52,228 nucleotides of DNA from Bacteroidaceae bacterium (GTDB lineage: Bacteria; Bacteroidota; Bacteroidia; Bacteroidales; Bacteroidaceae): contig JAGBBX010000005.1 in assembly GCA_017938245.1 (NCBI GenBank), forward strand, positions 1 through 52,228, in the 5' to 3' direction. The translations under genes were made by a program, and so were the position numbers. This document shows positions 7,812 through 16,882 of the stretch, piece by piece (the first letter of the stretch is position 1; each line of letters opens with the position of its first letter). Below the pieces are notes generated by a model that was not told the origin of the DNA, made no database searches, and was given only the letters and a program-made list of their open reading frames with translations.

Positions 7812-8006
7812 AGAATCTGTTTGAATTTTATTTCGAGATTATTTGAGGACTATTTTTCGAGCATATTTCTGTTTGGGCTATGCAGGTAATAGCGGGCTAT
7901 TTTCAAATAGCACAAACGAAAAGATGCCGAAAAGAGTCTCAAAGAAGCCGAAACTAATTTTCGCAGCAACAGACTAACTCTTTTAATAAAATTCAAAACA
8001 GATTCT
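7812..8006. repeat. 195-base element with terminal inverted repeats (MITE-like)
   Basis: The left end AGAATCTGTTTGAATTTTAT (7812 onward) matches the reverse complement of the right end (7985-8006) except for one extra T. The interior has further small inverted repeats such as GCTATTTTCAAATAGC. No coding frame is visible. A shortened relative of the left end lies at 33826-33863. Size and terminal repeats suggest a non-autonomous element or a dispersed regulatory repeat. Confidence 0.6.
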
Positions 8007-8012
8007 TATAGT

Positions 8013-8042
8013 GACCGTGCAAGGTTTCAATCCTGCACGGTC
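8013..8042 (-). terminator. Hairpin downstream of the beta-galactosidase gene
   Basis: Perfect 9-base arms (GACCGTGCA / TGCACGGTC) with a 12-base loop lie 80 bases past the stop of the leftward GH2 gene. The T-run is weak on the minus strand (ACTATAAG) and better on the plus strand (TATTTT). Confidence 0.6.
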
Positions 8043-8123
8043 TATTTTACAAAGGGCGCTAATCTCTATATTACAACACCAAAAATATTGTAAATATCAG
8101 CCACCGCTTATTGGAACAGTTTC

Positions 8124-11100
8124 TTACTTCTGCACCTTGATAAGTTCGAACTCGGCACCCGAACCAAAGTCCTGACCATTCTGTGAGCTAAGGGCAGTGA
8201 ATCTTACGTAACGTGCCTTCACGGGCTCCTTAAAGATTACAACCTGCTGCTTGCTGTTTTTCTCGAACTCGCCCTCACATACCGGCTCGCTCCAGTTCTT
8301 ACCGTCGTTGCTTATCTGTATTCTATAGGCCTTGATATTACCATTGTCGCCATCCTGACGAGGCAGATACTTAAAGCCCTTAATCATTGTCTCCTCGGCA
8401 GCATCAAAGTCAATCCAGTGAGGATAGCTTGCCACTGTTACCGAATACATTGTATGCCATATTGTAGAGGGGTCGCCATCGACGAGCTTAGAAGCCTCGT
8501 TACCATTCTCCTGGCTCGATGCAAATACCACTGTTACGGGAATTGCACTTACCTCGGGATAGCTGTAGGTAGCGGCGAGGTCGGGAGTAGCTTTCTCCCA
8601 AACTGTAATATCGCCACCCTTGCTCATATCAATGGGCTGTGTGTAGAGAGTCTTTTTGCCACGCTTGCCAATCTTATAATAAATCTGTGCGCCATCCTTC
8701 TTGCAACTCATTGTAAGAGTACCCTTAAGGTCGCGTGACAATACAACGGGAACAACACCCGACGAAAGAACATTAGCCTTCTGAGTATAGTCGTCGCCCT
8801 TAACGACAGGACGGATGATAAAGCCCATTGTATTCTCTACCGACTTAACGCGGTCGTAGTCGAGAGGACCACCCTGACCACAGCTGTTACCACCAAGACC
8901 GTTAACCTTCTTGTCGATATGCAACCAGGTACCCGAAGAGGCAGGCAACTGATAGGGGTGAGCAGCAAGAGTAAGCTCTACGTCGTTCCAAGGAAGTGCT
9001 GTTGTCGACATACCCTCGGTAGCAACAAAGATAAGACCCTCGCCATTATCATTTGTGAGCGCAGCCCAACGTACATCCTCACGGTTAGCCATATCCTGTG
9101 GCTTGGGGAAGTGAACAAACTGGTCTTTTACAGTGCTGCTATACTGCTCGATGAACGAACCCGAGCAACGGTCGTTGTAGTTATTCCAGGGGCCGCGACC
9201 ATAGTAGGTATAATTCTTAAACTCGGCAGGCAACTGAATCTCGTAACCAAGACGAGCAAGGTCGAGGCTCTTGTTACCGCTGAGACTGCTGTTGAACTCG
9301 ACAGAGCCATCGGGATAGATAGTGTAAATACGGTTCGAGATAAAGTGGAAGTCATTGGCACCAAAGGGACGCGCATCTTCAACAAATTTCCAAGTATTAT
9401 CGTCGTTCTTCACACGACGCACGGCGTTGGGAGCCTGTGAATAAACTGTATACTGCAATACTACGCTACCATCCTTATTCACCTTTGAGACGAATGAAAT
9501 TACGCTATCCTGCAAATTATGGAGACCATTTGCATACCAGTTATTCCAAGCCCAATTATCGTTGTCAACGGGAGCACGATAAGCGCCAATCTTCATCACA
9601 TTACCATCGGCAAAAATCTCTTTACTGTTGTAAGCAACACTCTTGAACACACCCTTGGCATTATCGAATACAATAGAGAACGAACCATCGACAGCCGATA
9701 CTGTGGTTGTTACATTATCCTTGCTCTTCTCCATCTTAGTCTTTGCACCCTTAGCAACGTCGGCAAGCAGGAGACTCTTCTCGGCAGCCTTCAGAGGAAG
9801 CTGCTCCTCCATCTGCACATAACCCTTCTTTGCCCACGGCTGGTCTTTCTTCAGAAGAAGCTGAATCTTCACGAAATACTCCTTATCGGCCTTCATCTGA
9901 TAATTACCAAACTGCAATTTAAACTCCTTGCTTGTGCGGGGAGCAATTACCATATCGGGCATAAAGAAGTGCTCAACCTCTTTACCATCCTCCCACAGAG
10001 AAGCGCGGATATTCATATCGCACAAGCATTTGAAGTAACGTTTGTTGAAAATCTTAACATTGCCATTCTCCTGCATAGTGATACCGACATTCTGGTACAC
10101 TTTCTTAACCTCCCAATACTGTGGCTTGGGCGAGTGGTCGGGGAACATAACACCATTCATACAGAATGTGTGGTCATTGGGACGGTCGCCAAAGTCGCCA
10201 CCATAACCCATATAACGGTCACCTGTCTTGGAATCTACGTTCCAAAAAGCCTGGTCGGCCCAGTCCCAGATGGCACCACCCATAAAGAAGTTTGTGCTCT
10301 CCATTGCATCCCAGTAATCCTTGAGGTTACCGCCTGCATTACCCATACAGTGTGCATACTCCGAAATGTGGAAAGGATACTTAATTCCTGCGTTACCTTG
10401 TACTGCATACTGCACCCAACCGATTGAGGGATACTGGTTAGAACCCATATCCACGATGTTATTGTTACGTTCGTACTGAACAGGACGTGTAGTATCAAAA
10501 GCCTTAAGTGCCTCGTATGCACGTACAAAGTTTACACCGGGGCCTGCCTCGTTTCCAAGCGACCATATAACAACCGAAGGACGGTTCATTGTGGCGTATG
10601 CCATCTCCATTACACGTGCAACGTGTGCGTCCTCGAACTCGGGAACGTGAGACAACGATGCTGCATCATAATAATATTGGTGACTCTCGATGTTAGCCTC
10701 GTCCTCGAGATAAATACCGTACTTATCGCACAGATAGTACCAATAGGGGTCATCGGGATAGTGCGAGTTACGCACGTGGTTGATGTTACCCTGAAGCATC
10801 AGCATAACCTCTTTGTGCATCTGCTCGCGTGTGATGGCGTGTCCGCGCTCAAGATTACTCTCGTGACGGTTTACACCCTTCATCTTGATAGGTTTACCGT
10901 TGAGATAGTAGTAGCGTCCTGCAAGACCAAACTCATCATCCTCGGCCTTAGTATCGCGAATCTCAACCTCACGGAAACCAATATAGGTAGATGCAGTCTC
11001 AACTACTCGACCTTTCTTGTCAATCAACTGCACAAGCAGAGTGTAACGATTAGGTTCCTCGGCACTCCACTTTGCAGGATTCTCAACAGCGATAGCAAGT

Positions 11101-12146
11101 TCAGCGGTAGTCTTTGCACCGGGTTCAACAACAACAAGTTCACCAACAGCATTTGCACCCTCTACGATTGCATTATCATCGCTGTAAAGTGCATTCTTGT
11201 AAAGCTGTGCCTGAAGTTTATACCCCTTTGCTTTTTTCTTGGCAAGGTTACGTACATCCACAGCAATCTTTGCTACAGCATCCTTATACTCGGCATCGAG
11301 GTCGGTTACTACACGAATGTCGCGAAGCTCAAGAGGATTGGTCGATGTAAGATAAACATCGCGGAAGATACCCGGCAGACGGAACATATCCTGAGACTCG
11401 AGGAACGAAGCATCGCTGTTACGATAAACCTCTACTGCAACAGTATTCTCACCCTCGACAAGATACTTTGTAATGTTAAATGCGGCAAGGTTACGCGAGT
11501 TCTTAGAGAATCCCACATATTTACCGTTTATCCAAAGATAGAAGAAGGGGTCTACACCGTCGAAATTAAGATAAACCTGACGGTCTTTCCACTCGGCAGG
11601 AACAGTAAAGTTACGACGATACGAACCAACCTCGTTACGATTCTTATATGTTGTATGATGCTTTGCGGGTTCGCGCATTACACCACCCTTCCAGTCACCC
11701 ACAGCAACCGAGTGTTTGAAGATTACCGGTTGGTTTACATAGATAGGAGTACCATACTTTTGACTGCCATCCTTCTGCAAGCCATAGACATTCCAGTTCA
11801 TAGGAACCTCTACCTTATCCCAAGCCGACACATCATAATCGGTCTTATAAAAATTCTCGGGACGTTCCCAAGGGTTACCTACCCAATGGAAACTCCAAGT
11901 TCCGTTAAGCGACATCTGATAATCGCTATACTCGGGAAGTACTTTTCGTGCACTCTCCTCATTGGCAAAAGTAAAAAACCAACCTTTAGGCTGCTCCTTA
12001 TTCAGGGCCAACTCTGTCGGAGACTCCCACTCGCCACCGGTGGGAGCGACTACATCGCCGTATGCAAAGCCCTTCAGATTCTGCGCCATTGCCGAGGCAA
12101 AAAACGAGAGAGCAACTACGGCCAAAGAAACGATTCGTTTTCTCAT
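8124..12146 (-). CDS. Secreted GH2 beta-galactosidase with discoidin-like domain
   Basis: A 1340-residue glycoside hydrolase family 2 enzyme with a signal peptide (residues 1-21, ending SAMAQ). Order: sugar-binding jelly roll (about 70-270), immunoglobulin-like domain, TIM barrel (about 400-690) with MKGVNRHESN and HVRNSHYPDD, a Bgal_small-like beta-sandwich (YYGRGPWNNYNDR), then a C-terminal F5/8 type C / CBM32-like domain (about 1205-1340; KLVDGDPSTIWHT, KAYRIQISNDGKNW, ARYVRFTA). Predicted catalytic acid/base is E533 in LGNEAG and nucleophile E596 in ISEYAH. It probably acts in the periplasm or at the cell surface on beta-galactosides. No SusC/SusD pair or regulator is adjacent, so it is not in a typical polysaccharide-utilisation locus. 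Substrate is inferred from the LacZ-like motifs; other beta-glycosides are possible. Confidence 0.93.
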   Translation of the reverse strand: MRKRIVSLAVVALSFFASAMAQNLKGFAYGDVVAPTGGEWESPTELALNKEQPKGWFFTFANEESARKVLPEYSDYQMSLNGTWSFHWVGNPWERPENFYKTDYDVSAWDKVEVPMNWNVYGLQKDGSQKYGTPIYVNQPVIFKHSVAVGDWKGGVMREPAKHHTTYKNRNEVGSYRRNFTVPAEWKDRQVYLNFDGVDPFFYLWINGKYVGFSKNSRNLAAFNITKYLVEGENTVAVEVYRNSDASFLESQDMFRLPGIFRDVYLTSTNPLELRDIRVVTDLDAEYKDAVAKIAVDVRNLAKKKAKGYKLQAQLYKNALYSDDNAIVEGANAVGELVVVEPGAKTTAELAIAVENPAKWSAEEPNRYTLLVQLIDKKGRVVETASTYIGFREVEIRDTKAEDDEFGLAGRYYYLNGKPIKMKGVNRHESNLERGHAITREQMHKEVMLMLQGNINHVRNSHYPDDPYWYYLCDKYGIYLEDEANIESHQYYYDAASLSHVPEFEDAHVARVMEMAYATMNRPSVVIWSLGNEAGPGVNFVRAYEALKAFDTTRPVQYERNNNIVDMGSNQYPSIGWVQYAVQGNAGIKYPFHISEYAHCMGNAGGNLKDYWDAMESTNFFMGGAIWDWADQAFWNVDSKTGDRYMGYGGDFGDRPNDHTFCMNGVMFPDHSPKPQYWEVKKVYQNVGITMQENGNVKIFNKRYFKCLCDMNIRASLWEDGKEVEHFFMPDMVIAPRTSKEFKLQFGNYQMKADKEYFVKIQLLLKKDQPWAKKGYVQMEEQLPLKAAEKSLLLADVAKGAKTKMEKSKDNVTTTVSAVDGSFSIVFDNAKGVFKSVAYNSKEIFADGNVMKIGAYRAPVDNDNWAWNNWYANGLHNLQDSVISFVSKVNKDGSVVLQYTVYSQAPNAVRRVKNDDNTWKFVEDARPFGANDFHFISNRIYTIYPDGSVEFNSSLSGNKSLDLARLGYEIQLPAEFKNYTYYGRGPWNNYNDRCSGSFIEQYSSTVKDQFVHFPKPQDMANREDVRWAALTNDNGEGLIFVATEGMSTTALPWNDVELTLAAHPYQLPASSGTWLHIDKKVNGLGGNSCGQGGPLDYDRVKSVENTMGFIIRPVVKGDDYTQKANVLSSGVVPVVLSRDLKGTLTMSCKKDGAQIYYKIGKRGKKTLYTQPIDMSKGGDITVWEKATPDLAATYSYPEVSAIPVTVVFASSQENGNEASKLVDGDPSTIWHTMYSVTVASYPHWIDFDAAEETMIKGFKYLPRQDGDNGNIKAYRIQISNDGKNWSEPVCEGEFEKNSKQQVVIFKEPVKARYVRFTALSSQNGQDFGSGAEFELIKVQK

Positions 12147-12263
12147 AGTTTTAATGTCAATTAAAGTTTTTATAGTTTATGTTAATAAATATCATAATGT
12201 ATATCATCGCATTAAGTAAATCTTCCAAGATTGCAATGTCATTTATGCTATACAAATATTTTG

Positions 12264-12295
12264 CGAAAATACAATTAATTTCCTATTATAACAAA
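12264..12295 (-). promoter_or_regulatory. Likely promoter of the GH2 gene
   Basis: On the minus strand TTTG (12295-12292) is followed after 20 bases by TATTTTCG (12271-12264), one mismatch from TAnnTTTG. This gives a leader of about 110 bases. Confidence 0.45.
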
Positions 12296-12422
12296 TATTA
12301 TATAATTTCCTTATTAATTTTATTACCGAATTTATTTTCCAAATTTTATAATCAAACAACATTCAGCATTAAAAGTTTCTTAAACCAAGAACCAATATGT
12401 AGTAAACAATATTTACAAACAA

Positions 12423-12477
12423 TGTCAGCATTAAAAAAATAAAAGCCATAAAGACTTTTATTTTTTTAATGCTGACA
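12423..12477. terminator. Strong bidirectional terminator
   Basis: A perfect 23-base stem (TGTCAGCATT plus an A-rich stretch, paired with its complement) and a 9-base loop follow the leftward histone-like gene. The T-tract is inside the stem on both strands. Confidence 0.9.
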
Positions 12478-12496
12478 GCACCTTAATTACAACTAA

Positions 12497-12673
12497 TTAA
12501 GCCTTAGCTGCCTCGATAGAAGCTTTACGGAATTCCTTCATCAGCTCCTGAATCTTAAGAGAGCTTTTGCGTGCACGTGTACCTGCAGCTTTATTACCCT
12601 TCTCTACCTGTGCGATGGCATCTGCCTCGAAAGCAGCATAAGCTGCCTGAATCTGTTCAACAAGTTCCTTCAT
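12497..12673 (-). CDS. Histone H1-like small DNA-binding protein
   Basis: A 58-residue, Lys/Arg/Ala-rich helical protein, MKELVEQIQAAYAAFEADAI at the start, then QVEKGNKAAGTRARKSSLKI. The GNKAAGTRARKSSL block is the hallmark of the small H1-like nucleoid proteins of Bacteroides and relatives (histone H1/Hc1-like family). It probably binds DNA non-specifically. It stands alone between two unrelated genes with its own -7 box (TATCTTTG, minus strand 12712-12705) and a very strong terminator, fitting a highly expressed monocistronic gene. Confidence 0.9.
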   Translation of the reverse strand: MKELVEQIQAAYAAFEADAIAQVEKGNKAAGTRARKSSLKIQELMKEFRKASIEAAKA

Positions 12674-12704
12674 AATATTATAAGTTAATTAGGTTAACGA
12701 TGCA

Positions 12705-12712
12705 CAAAGATA
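12705..12712 (-). promoter_or_regulatory. -7 box of the histone-like gene
   Basis: TATCTTTG on the minus strand, 32 bases before the start codon, is a perfect TAnnTTTG. No clear TTTG was found at the usual upstream distance. Confidence 0.5.
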
Positions 12713-13287
12713 ACAAAAAACAATATAAAAAATAATTCTGAGGATTTTTTTTATCACAAATATCGCACAAAGCACAAATTTCTAAGCAAAATAGAGATAA
12801 ACACCATTAAGATAACAGACTTTTTTGGTACAAAACAGATAAAAGCCACACTGCGACACTGTTTCAGCAAATAAAAAATCACTTGGCAATCACAGCAAAA
12901 GCAGCATTTTACATAGCACCGATTTCCTTATCATATCAGTGACCTTTAAAACGGAGCAGAGAAACAGACAAAGATAGCTGCACATATTTCACAAAGCCCA
13001 AGCTACACTTTATTAATAAAAGCATATTACCCTTATTTTCACCAACGCCGTACCTAAAAAAAGAGAACGAACACCCTTAAATGGAAATCTCGAACACAGG
13101 ATAAATAAAACTACCACAGAATCCGGTTCAAACAAGCTTTACTTGGTAAATTTTCATTACATTTTAAATTAAAACATCTGACAAGCTACGCATTACAGAC
13201 TCAAACAGGCACAAACATTCGCATCTTTTTTCTAATGTTTTTTTAAAAATAAAAAGAGAAACACTTCGCCATATTAAATAAAATCAC
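12713..13287. other. AT-rich gap without a gene
   Basis: About 570 bases between the histone-like gene and the exopolysaccharide promoter. No convincing open frame, tRNA or long repeat was seen on either strand; base composition is strongly AT. Confidence 0.6.
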
Positions 13288-13490
13288 TATTTTTGCCATA
13301 TACTTACATCAAGTATACAAAATTGACCATAAAGTCAACCAGACATTTTCCCCGGATTTCTTTATGCTTAAAGCAAACTTAAATCTGTAACTAATTGACA
13401 ATGACACCATTAAGTCATTGACAATGTCCCCCGAATATACACCAAGCATAAAGTAGAATAGAAAAAGAATAAATTATAAACAAAACAAAT
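13288..13490 (+). promoter_or_regulatory. Promoter and repeat-containing leader of the exopolysaccharide operon
   Basis: TATTTTTG (13288-13295) fits the -7 box and would give a leader of about 190 bases. The leader holds TTGACCATAAAGTCAA (a small palindrome), the inverted pair CAATGAC/GTCATTG (about 13399-13423), a 9-base direct repeat TTGACAATG and two related CCCCGGAT/CCCCCGAAT segments. CTTTATGCTT near 13365 pairs with AAGCATAAAG near 13445. Leader control of surface-polysaccharide loci is known in Bacteroides (UpxY antitermination), but no UpxY gene is in this window. Confidence 0.5.
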
Positions 13491-14276
13491 ATGAGGAAGA
13501 TTTTAACAATTTTCAGCCTGCTGTTAATGCTGGCATCGTGCAGTTCCACAAAGGATATTGCATATTTTCAGGATGTAGAGCACGGCGCAACAACAAGTGT
13601 TGCCCATAAGCAATTGACACTTCTCCCCGAAGACAAGATCAGCATTTTGGTAAACACCCGAAATCAAGAGCTTACCAATAGTCTGAATTTGCCGTATGTA
13701 ACCCGACAAATCGGTAACAGCGCCGCCTCAACATCACAGGGTATGGCCGGCTACACCATCGACAAAGACGGTTATATCTACTTTCCTCAAATAGGGAAAT
13801 TACATATTGCAGGAATGACCCGCAGCGAAGTTTCAGAATTCATCAAGAAAGAGCTTAACGAGAAAGGTATTGCAAAAGATGCCATTGTCACTGTAGAATT
13901 CTCAAACCTCAAATACTCGGTACTTGGTGAAGTTAAGTCGCCCAACACATACGCAATAGACCGCGACGCGATAACCATTCTCGATGCGATAAGTAAAGCA
14001 GGAGACCTCACGATACAAGGTGAAAGAACAAATATTCAGGTCATAAGAAGAGAAAACAATAACGAAGAAAAAGTCTACACATTGAATCTTTGCTCTTTGC
14101 AAGATATTCAGCAGTCACCTGCATACTACATACAGCAAAACGATGTTATCTACGTTAAGCCCAACAGAATGCGTGAGCGTCAGTCGACAGTAAACGGCAA
14201 TAACATACGCTCATCGGCATTTTGGATTTCTATAGCATCACTACTTACCTCTGTAATCAACCTAATCACACGATAA
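13491..14276 (+). CDS. Outer-membrane polysaccharide export lipoprotein (Wza-like)
   Basis: A 261-residue lipoprotein with lipobox LASC-17. The export domain starts near residue 40 (LLPEDKISILVNTRNQEL), followed by YTIDKDGYIYFPQIGKLHIAG and an SLBB-type segment (YSVLGEVKSPNTYAIDRDAITILDAISKAGDLT). A C-terminal hydrophobic helix (FWISIASLLTSVINLI) anchors or gates the ring. It forms the outer-membrane channel for exopolysaccharide or capsule with the Wzc-like kinase encoded four bases downstream. First gene of the operon. Confidence 0.94.
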   Translation: MRKILTIFSLLLMLASCSSTKDIAYFQDVEHGATTSVAHKQLTLLPEDKISILVNTRNQELTNSLNLPYVTRQIGNSAASTSQGMAGYTIDKDGYIYFPQIGKLHIAGMTRSEVSEFIKKELNEKGIAKDAIVTVEFSNLKYSVLGEVKSPNTYAIDRDAITILDAISKAGDLTIQGERTNIQVIRRENNNEEKVYTLNLCSLQDIQQSPAYYIQQNDVIYVKPNRMRERQSTVNGNNIRSSAFWISIASLLTSVINLITR

Positions 14277-14279
14277 ATT

Positions 14280-16778
14280 ATGGATAACAATCTCATAAAC
14301 AACTTCAACCGTCAATCCGAGGAGGAGTTCAACATCAGAGACTTTTTGTTTCTTTGTTTAGCTAAATGGCGTTGGTTTGCACTATCGCTGCTTATTTGCT
14401 TGAGTATAGCTGTATATAAAGTATCGACCACCCACCCAACATACTCGCGCTACACCGATATCCTCATTAAATCGGGACAGCAGGGTAATATGAGCGAACA
14501 GATGGAGAAATTCGCCTCAATGGGCGCATTTCGTGGCAACACCACTGTATATAACGAGATTTATGCGCTTCAGTCCCCCTCGAACATTTACGAGGTTGTG
14601 AACCGATTGAATCTTGATATGAACTACGAGCGTAAGGGCTTTTTATACAATAAAGTTCTCTATGGCAGTGAGTTACCTTTCAAAGCCACTATAGTTGGCA
14701 TCCCCGATAATGCGTTTGCATCATTTAAGGTAACACTGCGTCCCGATGGCAGTTACACCATCAACGAGTTCAACTATGCATACGGTTCCGAGAGCTACGA
14801 AATAGACCCGAAAGTAGAGAAAACCGGCCGTCTTTCGACTTTTAAATCGGATATTGCAGGAGGTGACACAATCGACACACCGTTTGGACGACAAATAGTA
14901 ATTGCATCTACTCCATATTACAAAGAGGGTGACGAGGAGCAGGTAATATATGTAACCCGCAGAGGATTGTATAGCACCGCTAACAGCTATGCAGCAAGAT
15001 TGTCATTCAGTCTTAAAGATAAAGAAGCCGATATTATTACAGTATCAATGGGTGACTTATCGACCAAACGTGCCGAGGATGTTCTTAGAACTGTTATCGA
15101 GGTATATAATGAAAGATGGATTGCCGACAAGAACCAACTTGCCGAACACACCTCTATCTTCATCAACGACCGTCTCGAAGACATAGCCCTTGAGCTCGAG
15201 AATGTAGATAGTATAATATCGACATACAAGAGCCAGAATCTGCTGCCCGATATTAACTCTACTACATCGATGTATATGAGCCAAAATCAAAAGATAAGCA
15301 GTCAGATTATCGACCTTAACAACGAACTTGCGATATCAAACTTTATCTTGGATTATCTGGCCGACAACAAGACCAAGAACCAGATACTCCCCTCGCTGCA
15401 ACTGAAAAACTCGGGCGTAAGTTCTCAGATAGAGAAATACAATCTCGCAATACTCCAGCGTAACAACCTGGTAGCAAACAGTAGCGAGAACAACCCCCTT
15501 GTAATAGAGCTTGACGACTATTTAGGTTCGGTTCGCGACGGTATTATCAGTTCGGTGAGCAACCTTATAAATACTCTTAAGACTCAGATAAGCACCTTAG
15601 AACAAGAGAGAGAGAATACCAAAGAGTTGTTGGCAAAGAACCCTGCACAGTCTAAGTTCCTTACAGCAGAGGGTCGTAATCAGACAGTGAAAGAGCAGCT
15701 ATATCTCTTCCTGCTACAGAAACGCGAAGAGAATGAACTCTCAAAAGCTTTTACCGCCTACAACACACGCATCGTAACACCTCCTACAGGTAGCTTAAGT
15801 GCGATTGGCCCCAACAAGAAGAAGACATATATGTTTGCTTTTGCCATTGCACTCATCATCCCCATTGGCTTGCTGATAGCCCGCGAATTCCTTGATACAA
15901 AGATTCGCAGTCGTAAAGACCTTGAGGGAATAGATATCTCGATAATTGGCGAAATACCCCTTGCTTATCGTCGCAAGCGTCAGCTACCTTGGAGAAAACA
16001 GAGTGAAAAGCTTAAGATTGTTGTCAAGAACGGAAGCCGTAATATTATAAACGAGGCATTCCGTGTAATGCGTACCAATATCGACTTTATGGTTAAAGAT
16101 AACGACCAACACGTTATCATCATAACATCATTCAACCCCGGTAGCGGTAAATCGTTCATTACAATGAACTTGGGAGCATCAATGGCACTAAAGGGCAAGC
16201 GAGTGTTGCTCATCGACGGTGATATGCGCCACGCATCACTGAGTACATTTGTGAATGCTCCTAAACTCGGACTCAGCAACTACCTTGCAGGACTTGAAGA
16301 GAACATAGAGAGCTGCAAGATAAAGAGCGAAGTATTCCCCGGACTCGAAGTAATTCCCGTAGGAACAATTCCTCCCAATCCCACCGAGTTGCTCGAGAAT
16401 CCACGCTTCAATAAATTAATCGAGTCGTCACGCAGTAAATACGACTTTGTAATAATCGACTGTCCTCCCATTGACATTGTTGCCGATACAAGTATCATAG
16501 AGAAATCGGCCGACCGCACAATGTTCGTTGTCCGTAGTGGTCTTTTGGAGCGCAGTATGGTACCCGAGATTGATAATCTTGTTAAGGAAGAGCGTTTCAA
16601 GAGCATCAGCCTTATTATCAACGGTATCGAAGACAAAGGTGGACGTTATAGCGGACGCTACGGCTACCGTTATGGCTACCGTTACGGATACAGCTATGGT
16701 TACGGATATGGTTACAGCCACGGTTATGGCTATTACAGTGATGAAGAGTCTGACAAATCCGATAGTACAAAACTGTAA
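14280..16778 (+). CDS. Polysaccharide copolymerase with BY-kinase domain (Wzc-like)
   Basis: An 832-residue inner-membrane protein. A Wzz-type N-terminus has a first membrane segment near 33-50 (FALSLLICLSIAVYKV). A long periplasmic coiled-coil region ends at the GNVR-like domain and second membrane segment (YMFAFAIALIIPIGLLIA, about 520-537). The cytoplasmic tyrosine-kinase domain has Walker A GSGKS (621-625), Walker A' LLIDGDMRH (about 643-651) and Walker B VIIDCPP (about 724-730). The last about 45 residues form a striking Tyr/Gly/Arg tail with GYRYGY-type repeats, the autophosphorylation cluster that controls Wza-Wzc assembly. It works with the Wza-like protein upstream to control chain length and export. 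Confidence 0.95.
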   Translation: MDNNLINNFNRQSEEEFNIRDFLFLCLAKWRWFALSLLICLSIAVYKVSTTHPTYSRYTDILIKSGQQGNMSEQMEKFASMGAFRGNTTVYNEIYALQSPSNIYEVVNRLNLDMNYERKGFLYNKVLYGSELPFKATIVGIPDNAFASFKVTLRPDGSYTINEFNYAYGSESYEIDPKVEKTGRLSTFKSDIAGGDTIDTPFGRQIVIASTPYYKEGDEEQVIYVTRRGLYSTANSYAARLSFSLKDKEADIITVSMGDLSTKRAEDVLRTVIEVYNERWIADKNQLAEHTSIFINDRLEDIALELENVDSIISTYKSQNLLPDINSTTSMYMSQNQKISSQIIDLNNELAISNFILDYLADNKTKNQILPSLQLKNSGVSSQIEKYNLAILQRNNLVANSSENNPLVIELDDYLGSVRDGIISSVSNLINTLKTQISTLEQERENTKELLAKNPAQSKFLTAEGRNQTVKEQLYLFLLQKREENELSKAFTAYNTRIVTPPTGSLSAIGPNKKKTYMFAFAIALIIPIGLLIAREFLDTKIRSRKDLEGIDISIIGEIPLAYRRKRQLPWRKQSEKLKIVVKNGSRNIINEAFRVMRTNIDFMVKDNDQHVIIITSFNPGSGKSFITMNLGASMALKGKRVLLIDGDMRHASLSTFVNAPKLGLSNYLAGLEENIESCKIKSEVFPGLEVIPVGTIPPNPTELLENPRFNKLIESSRSKYDFVIIDCPPIDIVADTSIIEKSADRTMFVVRSGLLERSMVPEIDNLVKEERFKSISLIINGIEDKGGRYSGRYGYRYGYRYGYSYGYGYGYSHGYGYYSDEESDKSDSTKL

Positions 16779-16804
16779 CAATATTCGTCAAAGCAATGAT
16801 TAAG

Positions 16805-16844
16805 AGTTTGCATATACCAATTCGCGAATTGGTATATGCAAACT
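16805..16844. repeat. Perfect 40-base palindrome
   Basis: AGTTTGCATATACCAATTCG is followed immediately by its exact reverse complement, with no loop. It lies in the 104-base gap between the Wzc-like gene and the nucleotidyltransferase fusion gene. It lacks a proper U-run, so it may be an operator, an RNA-processing hairpin or an attenuator within the operon. Confidence 0.85.
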
Positions 16845-16882
16845 TATATAATAAGAGTACGAACAATTATATACTCAATTAA

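Noticed and set aside
10623-12164. Plus-strand 513-codon frame opposite the GH2 gene
   Set aside because: Antisense shadow; the minus-strand frame has complete GH2 catalytic motifs over its whole length.
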